Positions 39,565 through 48,708 of a stretch of 64,000 nucleotides of DNA are shown piece by piece. Source of the stretch: Cribrihabitans_A pelagius (GTDB lineage Bacteria; Pseudomonadota; Alphaproteobacteria; Rhodobacterales; Rhodobacteraceae); contig NZ_JBMERR010000003.1 in assembly GCF_048820915.1 (NCBI RefSeq), forward strand, positions 186,001-250,000. The letters run 5' to 3'. The translations under genes and the position numbers were made by a program. Position 1 is the first letter of the stretch. Each line of letters starts with the position of its first letter. The notes under the pieces are model-generated. The model saw only the letters and a program-made list of their open reading frames with translations, was not told the DNA's origin and did no database searches.

Positions 39565-40806
39565 TTACTGCGCCCGGGTGGCCTCCAGTTCCACCGAGAC
39601 GGTGACTGCAAAGGCAAGCGAACTTTCATCTTTAAGACCGGCGCCAATGCCGAAGTCGAGCCGGTTCAGGTCCATCGCGCCTTGCATCCTTGCGCGCTCC
39701 CCCTCCAGCTCCAGCGTGAAGGGCAGGATGACGGGCACGGGCTGGCCTTTGATTTCGAGCGTGCCCTCGGCCTGGTAGCCCTCTTCAAGCTTGAGAATGC
39801 CGGCCTTGAAGATGGCGGTTGGGTGACTGGCGGCGTCGAAGTAATCGGCGCCCATCGCCTGTGCGGTGACGCTGCCCAGTTCCAGCGAGGGGATCGCGAC
39901 GGTGACTTCCACATTGCCGGCCGGGCCGGGGGCGGCGGGCTCGTCAAAACGGATGCGGGCGGACCAGTCCTTGAAGCTGCCGGTGACGGAGCTGCCCATC
40001 TGGGTGACTTCGAGGCCAAGCCGTCCCTGCTCGATGCGCCAGTTGGCATCTTCTCTGGCGGGCTGCCCGGAGGCCACCACTGGCGCGGCGGTGCCGGTGG
40101 CGGAGGGGGTCGAGAACAGGCCAAAACCCGCACCGCCCGCCAGTACCGCGGCCCAGACCGCAAGCGCCACTGCCAGCGGGGCGAGGCTGTGACCCTGCTC
40201 CGGCGGCCGTGGCAGAGCGGCGCGGCCAGGCAGCATCCGCCGCAGGGTTGCGTCACGGTCGATCACATGGTGCTTCAGCGCGCCCGCGATATGCAGGGTC
40301 AGCGCCGCGGCCAGGGTCCAGACCAGCAGCCAGTGCAGGGTCGCCGCGGTATGGGCCAGCGGCTCGGAGAGCGGCACGAAGGGCAGGCGCTGGCCAAAGG
40401 GCCACCAGATCGGCGCAAAGCCGGTGGTGGCGGCGTGATGCACCCAGCCGCTGAGCGGCACCAGCACGAGAGAGCCGTAGAGCAGCCAATGCACGGTCTC
40501 GGCCGCCAGTGCCTCGGCCTTGCGGCCGGGATGCAAGAGGCCGGGCTTGGGCTGGCTCAGCGCCCAGAGGATGCGCAGCAGAGCGGTAAAAAAGATCGTA
40601 ACTCCAAGCGTCTTGTGCAGCGAGAACAGAAGCGTTGCACGTTCGATCACAGCTTCGCTTCCGTCAAAACCGGGGCCCTGGATTGCCACCGCCAGCTCCT
40701 TGGCGAAGTAGCCCAAGGGGAGGACGGTGAAAATCAGGAGGGCGGTCAGCCAGTGGAAACCCTTGGCGACGCTGCCATAGGAGGAGGGCGTATTGGCGCG
40801 GGACAT
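39565..40806 (-). CDS. cytochrome b561 - YceI fusion protein
   Basis: A protein of 413 residues. Residues 1-190 form a four-helix diheme cytochrome b561 domain with candidate haem histidines in KGFHWL, FSLHKTLG, ATLHWLL and GALKHHV. A further helix (about 205-225) leads to a periplasmic YceI domain (about 240-410; NRLDFGIG near the end). The fusion links a membrane electron carrier to a quinone- or lipid-binding barrel, which fits electron exchange with a bound quinone. It stands alone between globin and fabD. Confidence 0.9.
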   Translation of the reverse strand: MSRANTPSSYGSVAKGFHWLTALLIFTVLPLGYFAKELAVAIQGPGFDGSEAVIERATLLFSLHKTLGVTIFFTALLRILWALSQPKPGLLHPGRKAEALAAETVHWLLYGSLVLVPLSGWVHHAATTGFAPIWWPFGQRLPFVPLSEPLAHTAATLHWLLVWTLAAALTLHIAGALKHHVIDRDATLRRMLPGRAALPRPPEQGHSLAPLAVALAVWAAVLAGGAGFGLFSTPSATGTAAPVVASGQPAREDANWRIEQGRLGLEVTQMGSSVTGSFKDWSARIRFDEPAAPGPAGNVEVTVAIPSLELGSVTAQAMGADYFDAASHPTAIFKAGILKLEEGYQAEGTLEIKGQPVPVILPFTLELEGERARMQGAMDLNRLDFGIGAGLKDESSLAFAVTVSVELEATRAQ

Positions 40807-41004
40807 GGGCGCGGGTCCTTGTCAGTATTTCACTTGCCGGGAAGTCTAGCCGCCGCCGGGCCGGTTGCAACGCAGAGAGCTGTCCGCCGGCGCACAGGCA
40901 TGGTGCGCCCGGCGCGGAGCCGGCGCCTGGAACGCGGGCTTTGCTTGTACGCAACGGAAAGGCCCGCTACATCAGGCCAAACGGTTCATCAGACGAGGTC
41001 ACGC

Positions 41005-41937
41005 ATGACAATCGCATTCGTGTTTCCCGGGCAGGGCGCCCAAACCATCGGCATGGGCAAGGCGCTGGCCGAGGCCTATCCCGCAGCGCGGGCCGTGTTC
41101 GACGAGGTCGACGCGGCGCTGGGGGAAAAGCTGAGCCAGCTGATCTGGGAGGGCGATATCGAGACGCTGACCCTGACGCAGAACGCCCAGCCCGCGCTGA
41201 TGGCCACCTCGCTCGCCGCGGTGCGGGCGCTGGAGGCCGAGGGCGCCGGGCTGGAGAAGGCGGCTTTCGTGGCCGGGCATTCGCTAGGCGAATATTCCGC
41301 CCTGGCGGCGGCGGGGGCGCTTTCGGTTGCCGATACCGCGCGGCTGCTGCGCACCCGGGGTCTGGCGATGCAGAGCGCCGTGCCGGTGGGCGAGGGCGCG
41401 ATGGCGGCGATCCTGGGCCTGGATCTGGACGCCGTGCGTGCAGTGGCCGAGGAGGCCGCGCAGGGCGAGGTCTGCCAGGCCGCCAATGACAACGACCCCA
41501 CTCAGGTGGTGGTCTCCGGCGCCAAGGCAGCGGTGGAGCGGGCGGCGGTGATCGCCAAGGAAAAGGGCGCCAAGCGCGCGGTGATGCTGCCGGTCTCCGC
41601 CCCCTTCCACTGCGCCCTTATGCAGCCCGCGGCCGATGCGATGGCCGAGGCGCTGGCGGGCGTGGAGATCAAGGCGCCCGCGGTGCCGCTGATTGCCAAT
41701 GTGCGCGCGGATGCGGTGACGGACCCGGACGAGATTCGCGCCCTGCTGGTCGAGCAGGTCACCGGTTCGGTGCGCTGGCGCGAGAGCGTGCAGGCGATGG
41801 CGGCCAAGGGTGTGACCGAATTCTGGGAGATCGGCGCGGGCAAGGCGCTGTCGGGCATGATCCGCAAGATCGACCGAGCCCTGGTTTGCCGCCAGGCGGG
41901 CACGCCGGAAGAGGTCCAGGAGGCGGCCGCCGGGTAA
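41005..41937 (+). CDS. fabD: malonyl-CoA:ACP transacylase
   Basis: A protein of 310 residues. FVFPGQGAQTIGMGK at the N-terminus, the active-site serine in GHSLGEYSALAA, and the catalytic His in SAPFHCALMQPA identify FabD. It loads malonyl onto ACP for fatty-acid synthesis. The frame is open far upstream (to 38794), but only this start matches the family. fabG follows after two hairpins. Confidence 0.96.
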   Translation: MTIAFVFPGQGAQTIGMGKALAEAYPAARAVFDEVDAALGEKLSQLIWEGDIETLTLTQNAQPALMATSLAAVRALEAEGAGLEKAAFVAGHSLGEYSALAAAGALSVADTARLLRTRGLAMQSAVPVGEGAMAAILGLDLDAVRAVAEEAAQGEVCQAANDNDPTQVVVSGAKAAVERAAVIAKEKGAKRAVMLPVSAPFHCALMQPAADAMAEALAGVEIKAPAVPLIANVRADAVTDPDEIRALLVEQVTGSVRWRESVQAMAAKGVTEFWEIGAGKALSGMIRKIDRALVCRQAGTPEEVQEAAAG

Positions 41938-41984
41938 CCGGAATTTTAAAAAAATTCCGGCCCGTTTTCCGGTGCGGAAAACGG
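41938..41984 (+). terminator. two tandem hairpins between fabD and fabG
   Basis: CCGGAATTTT/AAAATTCCGG (41938-41960, 3-nt loop) directly precedes CCGTTTTCCG/CGGAAAACGG (41962-41984, 3-nt loop). Both stems are perfect at 10 bp. Neither is followed by a long U tract, so they may be processing or attenuation structures. Confidence 0.6.
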
Positions 41985-42022
41985 TCCCCGTGGCGGGCCG
42001 GAGCTTTGATAAAGGAAACGAC

Positions 42023-42760
42023 ATGTTTGATCTGACAGGCAAGACTGCCCTCATCACCGGCGCGTCGGGCGGCATTGGCGGCGATATTGCCCGCGCGCTG
42101 CACGCCGCCGGCGCCACCGTGGCGCTTTCGGGCACCCGTGAAGAGCCGCTGAAGGCGCTGGCCGAAGAGCTGGGCGAGCGCGCCCATGTGCTGCCGTGCA
42201 ACCTCTCCGATGCGGAAGCCGTCGAAGCGCTGCCGAAACAGGCCGCCGAGGCGATGGGCGGGGTGGACATCCTCGTTAACAACGCAGGCATCACCCGCGA
42301 CAACCTGTTCATGCGCATGAAGGACGAGGAATGGGACAGCGTGCTGAACGTGAATCTCACCTCCACTATGCGGCTCTGCCGCGGCGTGCTGCGCGGCATG
42401 ATGAAGAAACGCTGGGGCCGGATCATCAACATCTCCTCGGTTGTGGGCGCCACCGGCAACCCGGGCCAAGGCAACTACGCGGCCTCCAAGGCGGGCATGA
42501 TCGGCATGTCGAAATCGCTGGCCTATGAGGTCGCCAACCGCGGCATCACCGTGAATGCTGTGGCGCCGGGATTCATTGCCACGGCGATGACCGGCAAGCT
42601 GAACGACGACCAGAAAAACGCGATCCTGAGCCAAATTCCGGCAGGCCGCATGGGGGATTCGAAGGAAATCGCCTCGGCTGTGCTGTATCTGGCCAGCGGA
42701 GAGGCCGCCTATGTGACCGGCACAACCCTGCATGTGAACGGCGGCATGGCGATGCTGTAA
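42023..42760 (+). CDS. fabG: 3-oxoacyl-ACP reductase
   Basis: A protein of 245 residues, short-chain dehydrogenase. The NADP-binding TGASGGIGGDIA, NNAGITRDNL, catalytic serine in ISSVVG and YAASKAG (Tyr and Lys) are all present. It reduces 3-oxoacyl-ACP in fatty-acid elongation. AAAGGAAACGAC precedes ATG 42023. Confidence 0.97.
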   Translation: MFDLTGKTALITGASGGIGGDIARALHAAGATVALSGTREEPLKALAEELGERAHVLPCNLSDAEAVEALPKQAAEAMGGVDILVNNAGITRDNLFMRMKDEEWDSVLNVNLTSTMRLCRGVLRGMMKKRWGRIINISSVVGATGNPGQGNYAASKAGMIGMSKSLAYEVANRGITVNAVAPGFIATAMTGKLNDDQKNAILSQIPAGRMGDSKEIASAVLYLASGEAAYVTGTTLHVNGGMAML

Positions 42761-43159
42761 GCCGCGTTGCAGTGCCGGGCGGCGGGTCCGCCCGCGCTGC
42801 GCGCAATGCGCACAGGCGGCGCCTGCGGACCGGCCTGTACAGTCGGGCAAGCGGTTGAAAAGGCGCCACTTTGAAAATAATTCCGGCGCTTCCGCTTGCA
42901 ACCGCTTGATTGAGTCGCCATCTGCGCGCTTGATGGCGGCAGCAAGCGGGCAGCCTGTCCTGCGCCGCCGGTGCGAAACCGTTTGCCTCGGCTGCGGTCT
43001 ATGCTATAGGCGGCCCGTATCGACGCCGGCATTCCTTTGCGGGAAGCGCCGGTCCCATTCCCGCCTGCGGGGATAACACCGCCCGCACGGGCACAACCAC
43101 GCCGCCCGCATGGGCAAGGGCAGAACCGGGCAGAGTGCCCTGAAAAACGAGGAAGAGAC
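42761..43159. other. fabG-acpP intergenic region
   Basis: 399 bp without a supported gene. A GC hairpin CGGGCGG/CCGCCCG (42776-42794) follows fabG. A candidate promoter lies at 42983-43010, and the acpP leader of about 140 nt is GC-rich. Confidence 0.5.
42983..43010 (+). promoter_or_regulatory. candidate acpP promoter
   Basis: TTGCCT (42983-42988) and TATAGG (43005-43010) are 16 bp apart, about 145 bp before the acpP start. Confidence 0.4.
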
Positions 43160-43393
43160 ATGAGCGACGTCGCAGATCGCGTTAAGAAGATCGTTGTTGA
43201 GCACCTGGGTGTCGAAGAAGAAAAAGTGACCGAAAACGCGTCCTTCATCGACGATCTCGGCGCCGACAGCCTGGACACCGTTGAGCTGGTCATGGCCTTC
43301 GAAGAAGAGTTCGGCATCGAGATCCCGGACGATGCAGCCGAAACCATCCAGACCTTCGGCGACGCAGTGAAGTTCATCAACGAAGCGTCCTGA
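43160..43393 (+). CDS. acpP: acyl carrier protein
   Basis: A protein of 77 residues, strongly acidic. The phosphopantetheine attachment serine is in GADSLDTVELVMAFEEEF. AGGAAGAG precedes ATG 43160. It carries growing acyl chains in the cytosol. Confidence 0.98.
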   Translation: MSDVADRVKKIVVEHLGVEEEKVTENASFIDDLGADSLDTVELVMAFEEEFGIEIPDDAAETIQTFGDAVKFINEAS

Positions 43394-43419
43394 ACCAGTC
43401 ACGGAAACGTGAATTCCTG

Positions 43420-43451
43420 AACGGCGTTTTCCTGCGGGGAAGCGCCGTTTT
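43420..43451 (+). terminator. acpP terminator
   Basis: AACGGCG (43420-43426) pairs with CGCCGTT (43443-43449), followed by further T residues; the loop region can pair partly (TTTCC/GGGAA). Confidence 0.8.
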
Positions 43452-43545
43452 GCGTCGAGGGGGCGGGGCCAAAGCCGCGCATTCTGAGTGACAGGCGGCA
43501 GGATGTGGTATCCTGCACCTGGAGCAATCAGGAGAGACCCCCGCC

Positions 43546-44289
43546 ATGATGATCTACCCCACAATGGAACTTCAGAACGGCCGCTGCGTGACGCTGGACA
43601 AGGGCCGTCTGGATGAGCCGATGATTTGGCATGTGGATCCGGTCGAAACCGCGAAGGGCTTTGCCGCGGCCGGCGCGGAATGGATGCATCTGACCGATTT
43701 CAGCGCCATCGAGGGCGACTACGGCAACGAGGAGCTGATCACCCGCATCATCCGCGGCGCCGGCATTCCGGTGCAGCTGGGCGGCGGCATGCGCTCGCGC
43801 GAGCATATCGAGCATTGGATCGACAAGGGCGCGGGCCGGATCGTGGTCAGTACGCTGGCGGCACGCGATCCGCATATGGTCAAGGATCTGATCAACCATC
43901 ATCCGGATCAGATCGTGCTGGCGGTGGACGTCTACCAGGGTCAAGTGATGACCGACGGCTGGCGCCACTCCGGCGCGATCACGCCCGAGGATTTCATTGC
44001 TGCCTTCGACACGCTGCCCCTGGCGGGCATCATTGTGACCGATATCGACAGCGACATGACTAATGTGGAAGCGCAGCTTGGCCTGATTTCGGGCCTCGCG
44101 AGCCACGCGCGCACGCCGGTGATCGCCAGCGGTGTGGTGCGCACCGCCGATGACATCTCGCGGCTGAAATATGTCTACAACATCTCAGGCGCGCTGGTGG
44201 GCCGGGCGCTATACCGCAAGACGCTGTCGCTGGAAAAGGCGCTGGGGGTGGCGCGGCCGGAACCGGAGCATATGGCCGAGTTCCAGTAA
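43546..44289 (+). CDS. HisA-like TIM-barrel protein, divergent
   Basis: A protein of 247 residues of the HisA/HisF barrel family. Phosphate-binding segments VQLGGGMRS and VIASGVVRT are kept, as is the second acidic position (LAVDVYQGQVMTDGWR). The first catalytic region, DLKDG in true HisA, reads MELQNG, so the Asp acid/base is Glu and the second Asp is Asn. It lies in the fatty-acid gene cluster, not with his genes. It may be a repurposed isomerase or non-catalytic. GGAGAGA precedes ATG 43546; a second ATG follows immediately. Confidence 0.8.
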   Translation: MMIYPTMELQNGRCVTLDKGRLDEPMIWHVDPVETAKGFAAAGAEWMHLTDFSAIEGDYGNEELITRIIRGAGIPVQLGGGMRSREHIEHWIDKGAGRIVVSTLAARDPHMVKDLINHHPDQIVLAVDVYQGQVMTDGWRHSGAITPEDFIAAFDTLPLAGIIVTDIDSDMTNVEAQLGLISGLASHARTPVIASGVVRTADDISRLKYVYNISGALVGRALYRKTLSLEKALGVARPEPEHMAEFQ

Positions 44290-44347
44290 GGCCGAGGCGT
44301 GGACCGGCGCGGCTTCGGAGCGGGCGCCGGTGCAGCAATATAAACAG

Positions 44348-44377
44348 ACCCGGTGGCGCGCCCCGCCGGGTTTCTTT
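44348..44377 (+). terminator. terminator after the HisA-like gene
   Basis: ACCCGG (44348-44353) pairs with CCGGGT (44366-44371), with inner GGCG/CGCC pairing, then TTCTTT. Confidence 0.75.
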
Positions 44378-44504
44378 CATTCTTGAGGGGGCAGAGGAGC
44401 TGACTTGCAGCCTGACCGTCCGAAGCGTTTCCCGGCTGTCAGCCCCGCGCCTGCCGGGACGGCAATTCCCCTTCGCACGGGGTGGGCCCGGCCCAAGGCT
44501 GTGT

Positions 44505-45386
44505 CTAGCTTAGTCCGGGGGTGGGCTTTACGGCAGCGCTGGCGGCGGCGGCCTCAGCCGGGTAGTCCTCCAGCAGCTTGTGCAGCTGCAACGGGTTGAA
44601 CTCCTCGGCGAACCTGACGCCGAAATAGTCCTGCGTGTGCCACATCACATGCGCCTCCTTATGGTAGATGCTGAAGGTCAGCGCAACTTTTCCGCCAACG
44701 GTAAAGGGGCCGTCCGGGCGGACCTTGGCGCCGGCCCGGCTGATGTCGACAAACCGCGCCGAAATCACGCTGCTGCCGGTGTTGACCACCACCGGCAGTG
44801 AGCAGGTGTGCCGCTTGGTGCGGCGGATGCGGCGGATGCCGAGCCGGTCCAGGAAATAGAGGATGCTGCCGCCCAGCACGATGAACGAGACCCAGGCAAT
44901 GCCCACGTTGATCATCTGGCGGCGCTGCTGCGCTTCGGCCGCGGCGACAGCCACCAGCTTGCTGCGCATGGTGGTCCGTTCGTCCGGGTCGCAGGCGAGA
45001 TGCTCCACCCGCTTGCCGAATTTCTCGGCCGAGGCATGGCCGTTGGCGCGGTTCACGGCTTTCAGCGCGGCGGTGCGCCCTTGGGCCTGATGCACTTGCA
45101 GGATCTGCGCCTGCTGCCGCATCAGAGCCAGCGTATCCGCCAGTACCGACTCGAGCCCTGCCGCCCGCATGCGCGGCTTCAGCTCCGCCGCCGGGTTGCG
45201 GCTGATCCAGCGCTGCAGCCGCTGCGCCATCACCGCATTCTCGCCGGTTTCCAGATAGTGGATATAGCCCTTGGCGGTGCGGTGCAGCAGTGACAGGTCC
45301 TGATGCAGCTCGCAGCCCGCGGCGGCCCGCCCGGCAGAAAGGGCAGCCATCAGCAGAACAGCAGCAATTGCAAACCATCGGCGCAT
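44505..45386 (-). CDS. membrane-anchored PilZ-domain protein
   Basis: A protein of 293 residues. A signal peptide (about 1-23) is followed by a helical periplasmic region (about 24-155), a transmembrane helix (about 160-182) and a cytosolic PilZ domain. The c-di-GMP motifs are RRTKRH and DISRAGAKV (R-x3-R and D-x-S-x2-G). It probably relays cyclic di-GMP level to the envelope. It is transcribed opposite to its fab neighbours. Confidence 0.82.
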   Translation of the reverse strand: MRRWFAIAAVLLMAALSAGRAAAGCELHQDLSLLHRTAKGYIHYLETGENAVMAQRLQRWISRNPAAELKPRMRAAGLESVLADTLALMRQQAQILQVHQAQGRTAALKAVNRANGHASAEKFGKRVEHLACDPDERTTMRSKLVAVAAAEAQQRRQMINVGIAWVSFIVLGGSILYFLDRLGIRRIRRTKRHTCSLPVVVNTGSSVISARFVDISRAGAKVRPDGPFTVGGKVALTFSIYHKEAHVMWHTQDYFGVRFAEEFNPLQLHKLLEDYPAEAAAASAAVKPTPGLS

Positions 45387-46013
45387 GACGCGGATCGTCC
45401 CTTGTTTCCGTTGAGGCGGAGTATGGCGCAGAGGTGCAAATGGGTGGTTAACGGCGCATCAGCCCTGCGCGGAGGTTTGTGGCTGGTTTGCGTCTACATG
45501 CTGCTAACGCTGCGCTGCGCCGAAAAAATATTCCACCCTGCCGGAGCGGCGAAGGAGGCCGGAGCAGAGGATGGCCGCGCCAAGTGCCGCGCGGCTCCTT
45601 CTGTGTCTGGCGGCGCAAAACTCTTGCGGCAGGAGGGCGTGCCGGCAGGTATGCGCGGAGTGTTGCCGCTGCCGCGGGAGCGCTGCGCAATTTTCCGCAA
45701 CAGGAAGGCGGCTGCCCAGGTGTGCCGCGGGTTTCCGGCGGGGTGTTTGCGAAGAAAAATGCGGGCTGGGGAAATCATTGGCCCAGAACCCCAGCCCGCG
45801 ACGGCGCCTTGTGAGGAAAAGCCGCCTAATCCATTGAACGGAGTGACTTCAACTTGAGGGAGATGTATTAATGAAGTGCTCCCGTTTTGCAATATTCCCG
45901 CAAAACCCGGCGGCGGCCGCGCTTTCCCTCGCGCAATGCGGCCCGCTCTTGCACCTTCCGGGCATTCCAAGCTATTTGGTCAGACGGATTGCCGAGGCGA
46001 AGGAGAGCAAGGA
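45387..46013. other. 627-bp region upstream of fabF
   Basis: No convincing gene despite several open frames. A perfect 11-bp inverted repeat GCGGGCTGGGG (45761-45771) with its complement at 45789-45799 encloses a 17-nt loop, 215 bp before fabF. The fabF promoter is probably between 45800 and 46000, but I cannot fix its boxes. Confidence 0.5.
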
Positions 46014-47279
46014 ATGCGGCGAGTAGTTGTCACCGGACTGGGCCTGGTCACCCCTCTGGCCAGCGGTGTCGAGGAATCCTGGTCCCGGATTCTGGACGGC
46101 CAGTCGGGCGCCGGGCCAATAACCCGGTTTGACGCAGCGGCCAGCGGCGTCAGCACGACCTATGCCTGCGAGGTTCCGCGTGGCGATGGCAGCGGCGGCA
46201 CCTTCAATGCCGACGATTGGGTTGCCAAAAAGGATCAGAAGAAAATTGACGACTTCATCCTCTATGGCATCGCCGCCGCCGACATGGCGGTGCGGGATGC
46301 GGGCTGGACGCCTGAGGATGAAGCAAGCCGCCTGCGCACCGGCGTGATGATCGGCTCCGGCATTGGCGGACTCAGCTCCATTGCCGACACCGCAGTGATG
46401 ATAAAGGAAAAGGGGCCGCGCCGCGTGTCCCCCTTCTTCATCCCTGGCGCGCTGATCAACCTGATCTCGGGCCAGGTTTCGATCCGCTTCGGATTCAAGG
46501 GGCCGAACCACTCGGTGGTGACCGCCTGCTCGACCGGCGCTCATGCGATTGGCGATGCGGCGCGGCTGATCAAGTCCGGCGACGCCGACGTGATGATCGC
46601 GGGCGGCGCCGAGGCGGCGATCTGCGAGATCGGCATCGCGGGCTTCAACGCCTGCAAGGCGCTGTCGACCAAATATTCCGACGATCCGACGAAAGCCTCG
46701 CGCCCCTATGATGCCGGCCGTGACGGCTTCGTGATGGGCGAAGGCGCGGGCATCGTGGTGCTGGAAGACTACGAGCACGCCAAGGCGCGCGGTGCCAAGA
46801 TCTACGCCGAGGTTCTGGGCTACGGCCTGTCGGGTGATGCCTATCACATCACCGCCCCCTCCGAGGATGGCGACGGGGCTGCGCGCTCGATGCGGGCGGC
46901 GCTGAACAACGCGGGGCTGGAGCCTTCGGCCATCGACTATATCAACGCGCATGGCACTTCGACCATGGCCGACACCATTGAGCTGGGTGCGGTGGAGCAG
47001 CTGCTGGGCAATCACGCGGCTAATGTCACCATGTCCTCGACCAAATCGGCGACCGGGCACCTGCTGGGCGCGGCCGGCGCGATCGAGGCGATCTTCTCGA
47101 TCCTGGCGATCCGCGATCAGGTTGCCCCGCCGACCATCAACCTGGACAATCCGGCGGTTGAAACCGCGGTTGACCTGGCGCCGAACCAGAAACGGGAACG
47201 CAAGATCGATGTGGCGCTGTCCAATTCCTTCGGCTTTGGCGGCACCAATGCGTCGGTGATCTTCGGGAAGGCCGGCTGA
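46014..47279 (+). CDS. fabF: 3-oxoacyl-ACP synthase II
   Basis: A protein of 421 residues. The KAS II catalytic triad is visible: Cys in TACSTGAHA, His in NAHGTSTMADT and His in KSATGHLLGAAG. The start is MRRVVVTGLGLVTPL. It condenses malonyl-ACP with acyl-ACP. Its stop overlaps the mltG start (TGATG). Confidence 0.97.
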   Translation: MRRVVVTGLGLVTPLASGVEESWSRILDGQSGAGPITRFDAAASGVSTTYACEVPRGDGSGGTFNADDWVAKKDQKKIDDFILYGIAAADMAVRDAGWTPEDEASRLRTGVMIGSGIGGLSSIADTAVMIKEKGPRRVSPFFIPGALINLISGQVSIRFGFKGPNHSVVTACSTGAHAIGDAARLIKSGDADVMIAGGAEAAICEIGIAGFNACKALSTKYSDDPTKASRPYDAGRDGFVMGEGAGIVVLEDYEHAKARGAKIYAEVLGYGLSGDAYHITAPSEDGDGAARSMRAALNNAGLEPSAIDYINAHGTSTMADTIELGAVEQLLGNHAANVTMSSTKSATGHLLGAAGAIEAIFSILAIRDQVAPPTINLDNPAVETAVDLAPNQKRERKIDVALSNSFGFGGTNASVIFGKAG

Positions 47280-48433
47280 TGTGGCGCAGCCTCGCCTCCA
47301 ATATGCTGACCGTCCTTGTGGTGGCACTGTTCCTGCTGGGCGGCGTCATTCTGTGGGGCAAGTCGCAGTATACCTCCGAAGGGCCGCTTGAGACGGCGAT
47401 CTGCCTGCGGGTGGAGCGGGGTTCCAACATGACACGGGTGAGCCGCGACCTGGAAGCCCAGGACGCGGTCACTTCGGGCACGCTGTTCCGGCTGGGCGCC
47501 CGCTACAGCGAGAAGACCGGCCAGCTGAAGGCGGGCAGCTACCTGCTGGAGGCCGGCGCCTCGATGGAGGAGATCGTCGGCCGGATCACTGAAGCCGGCG
47601 CTTCCACCTGCGGCACCGAAGTGGTCTATCAGGTGGGCGTGACCCGGACACAGGCGGTTGTGCGCACGCTGGACCCGGCCACGAACCAGTTCGAGAAGAC
47701 GGCGGAGTTCCAAATGGGCGAGGAGGAGCCCCCGGCGGAATACACCGAGACCCGCCAGGATCCCGACACCCGCTTCCGCATCGCGCTGGCCGAAGGCGTG
47801 ACCAGCTGGCAGGTGGTCGAGGCGCTGAAGGCGATGGACGTGCTGGCGGGTGAGCCCGGCGAGCGTCCGGCCGAAGGGTTGCTTGCGCCCGACAGCTACG
47901 AGGTAACTCCGGGGACCGAGCGTGCTGCGGTGCTGGCCGAAATGCAGGCGCGCCAGAAACTGCGTATCAACGCGGCCTGGGAAAGCCGGTCGCCGGATGC
48001 CGTGGTGCAGTCGCCGGAGGATATGCTGATCCTGGCCTCGATCATCGAGAAGGAAACCGGTGTTTCCGAGGAACGCGGGCTGGTGGCCTCGGTCTTCACC
48101 AACCGGCTCAACCGCGGCATGCGGCTGCAGACCGACCCGACGGTGATCTATGGCGTGACACGCGGCGAGGGTGTGCTGGGGCGCGGATTGCGCCAGAGCG
48201 AGCTGCGCAAGGCGACGCCTTGGAATACCTATGTGATCGAAGGTCTGCCGCCGACTCCGATCGCCAATCCCGGCATGGCCAGCCTGGAAGCGGCGGTGAA
48301 CCCGGTGGAGAGCGATTACGTCTTCTTCGTCGCGGACGGCACCGGCGGCCATGCCTTTGCCGAGACGCTGGAAGAGCACAACCGCAACGTGGCGAAATGG
48401 CGCCAGATTGAGGCGGAACAGGCCAACAACTGA
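47279..48433 (+). CDS. mltG: endolytic murein transglycosylase
   Basis: A protein of 384 residues. One N-terminal transmembrane helix (about 8-27) is followed by LysM-like and YceG domains. The catalytic glutamate is in LASIIEKETGVSEER, and the conserved LQTDPTVIYG follows. MltG cuts nascent glycan strands in the periplasm. The overlap with fabF (1 bp) indicates a common transcript, as in other proteobacteria where the two are neighbours. Confidence 0.96.
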   Translation: MWRSLASNMLTVLVVALFLLGGVILWGKSQYTSEGPLETAICLRVERGSNMTRVSRDLEAQDAVTSGTLFRLGARYSEKTGQLKAGSYLLEAGASMEEIVGRITEAGASTCGTEVVYQVGVTRTQAVVRTLDPATNQFEKTAEFQMGEEEPPAEYTETRQDPDTRFRIALAEGVTSWQVVEALKAMDVLAGEPGERPAEGLLAPDSYEVTPGTERAAVLAEMQARQKLRINAAWESRSPDAVVQSPEDMLILASIIEKETGVSEERGLVASVFTNRLNRGMRLQTDPTVIYGVTRGEGVLGRGLRQSELRKATPWNTYVIEGLPPTPIANPGMASLEAAVNPVESDYVFFVADGTGGHAFAETLEEHNRNVAKWRQIEAEQANN

Positions 48434-48457
48434 TCTGCCGTTGGAAACGGGTTTGAG

Positions 48458-48482
48458 AAAGGGCGCTTTGGCGCCCTTTTTT
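48458..48482 (+). terminator. fabF-mltG terminator
   Basis: AAAGGGCGC (48458-48466) and GCGCCCTTT (48471-48479) with loop TTTG and a six-T run. It lies 24 bp after mltG and insulates the gene transfer agent cluster. Confidence 0.93.
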
Positions 48483-48578
48483 CTGTGACGGCCCCGGCCG
48501 GTATTCCGCGCCGGGAAACGGTGCCCTTGGCGCCCGTGGCTGTTGCGCGGAGCGCGTGCGGTCATCTCTCTGGCTGGT

Positions 48579-48607
48579 TTGATTTTTCCCGCCTTTTGTG
48601 CTGAGAT
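48579..48607 (+). promoter_or_regulatory. weak candidate promoter of the gene transfer agent cluster
   Basis: TTGATT (48579-48584) and TGAGAT (48602-48607) are 17 bp apart, about 100 bp before g1. The -10 match is weak; such clusters are activated by a dedicated regulator (GafA), whose site I cannot recognise. Confidence 0.25.
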
Positions 48608-48708
48608 GTCCGGGCAGCTGGAAGAAATACGGGCGGTTGCGGGCCTTGGCCTGCCAGCCGCTTTTCTTTCTCTCGTGCGGGATAGACGCATGAGGCAGAC
48701 ATCACTCC

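Noticed and set aside
38794..41004. Upstream extension of the fabD frame
   Set aside because: It runs antisense through the globin and b561-YceI genes; FabD homology begins only at 41005.
45303..45857. 184-codon open frame upstream of fabF
   Set aside because: It overlaps the PilZ gene antisense, has no ribosome-binding site and has atypical composition.
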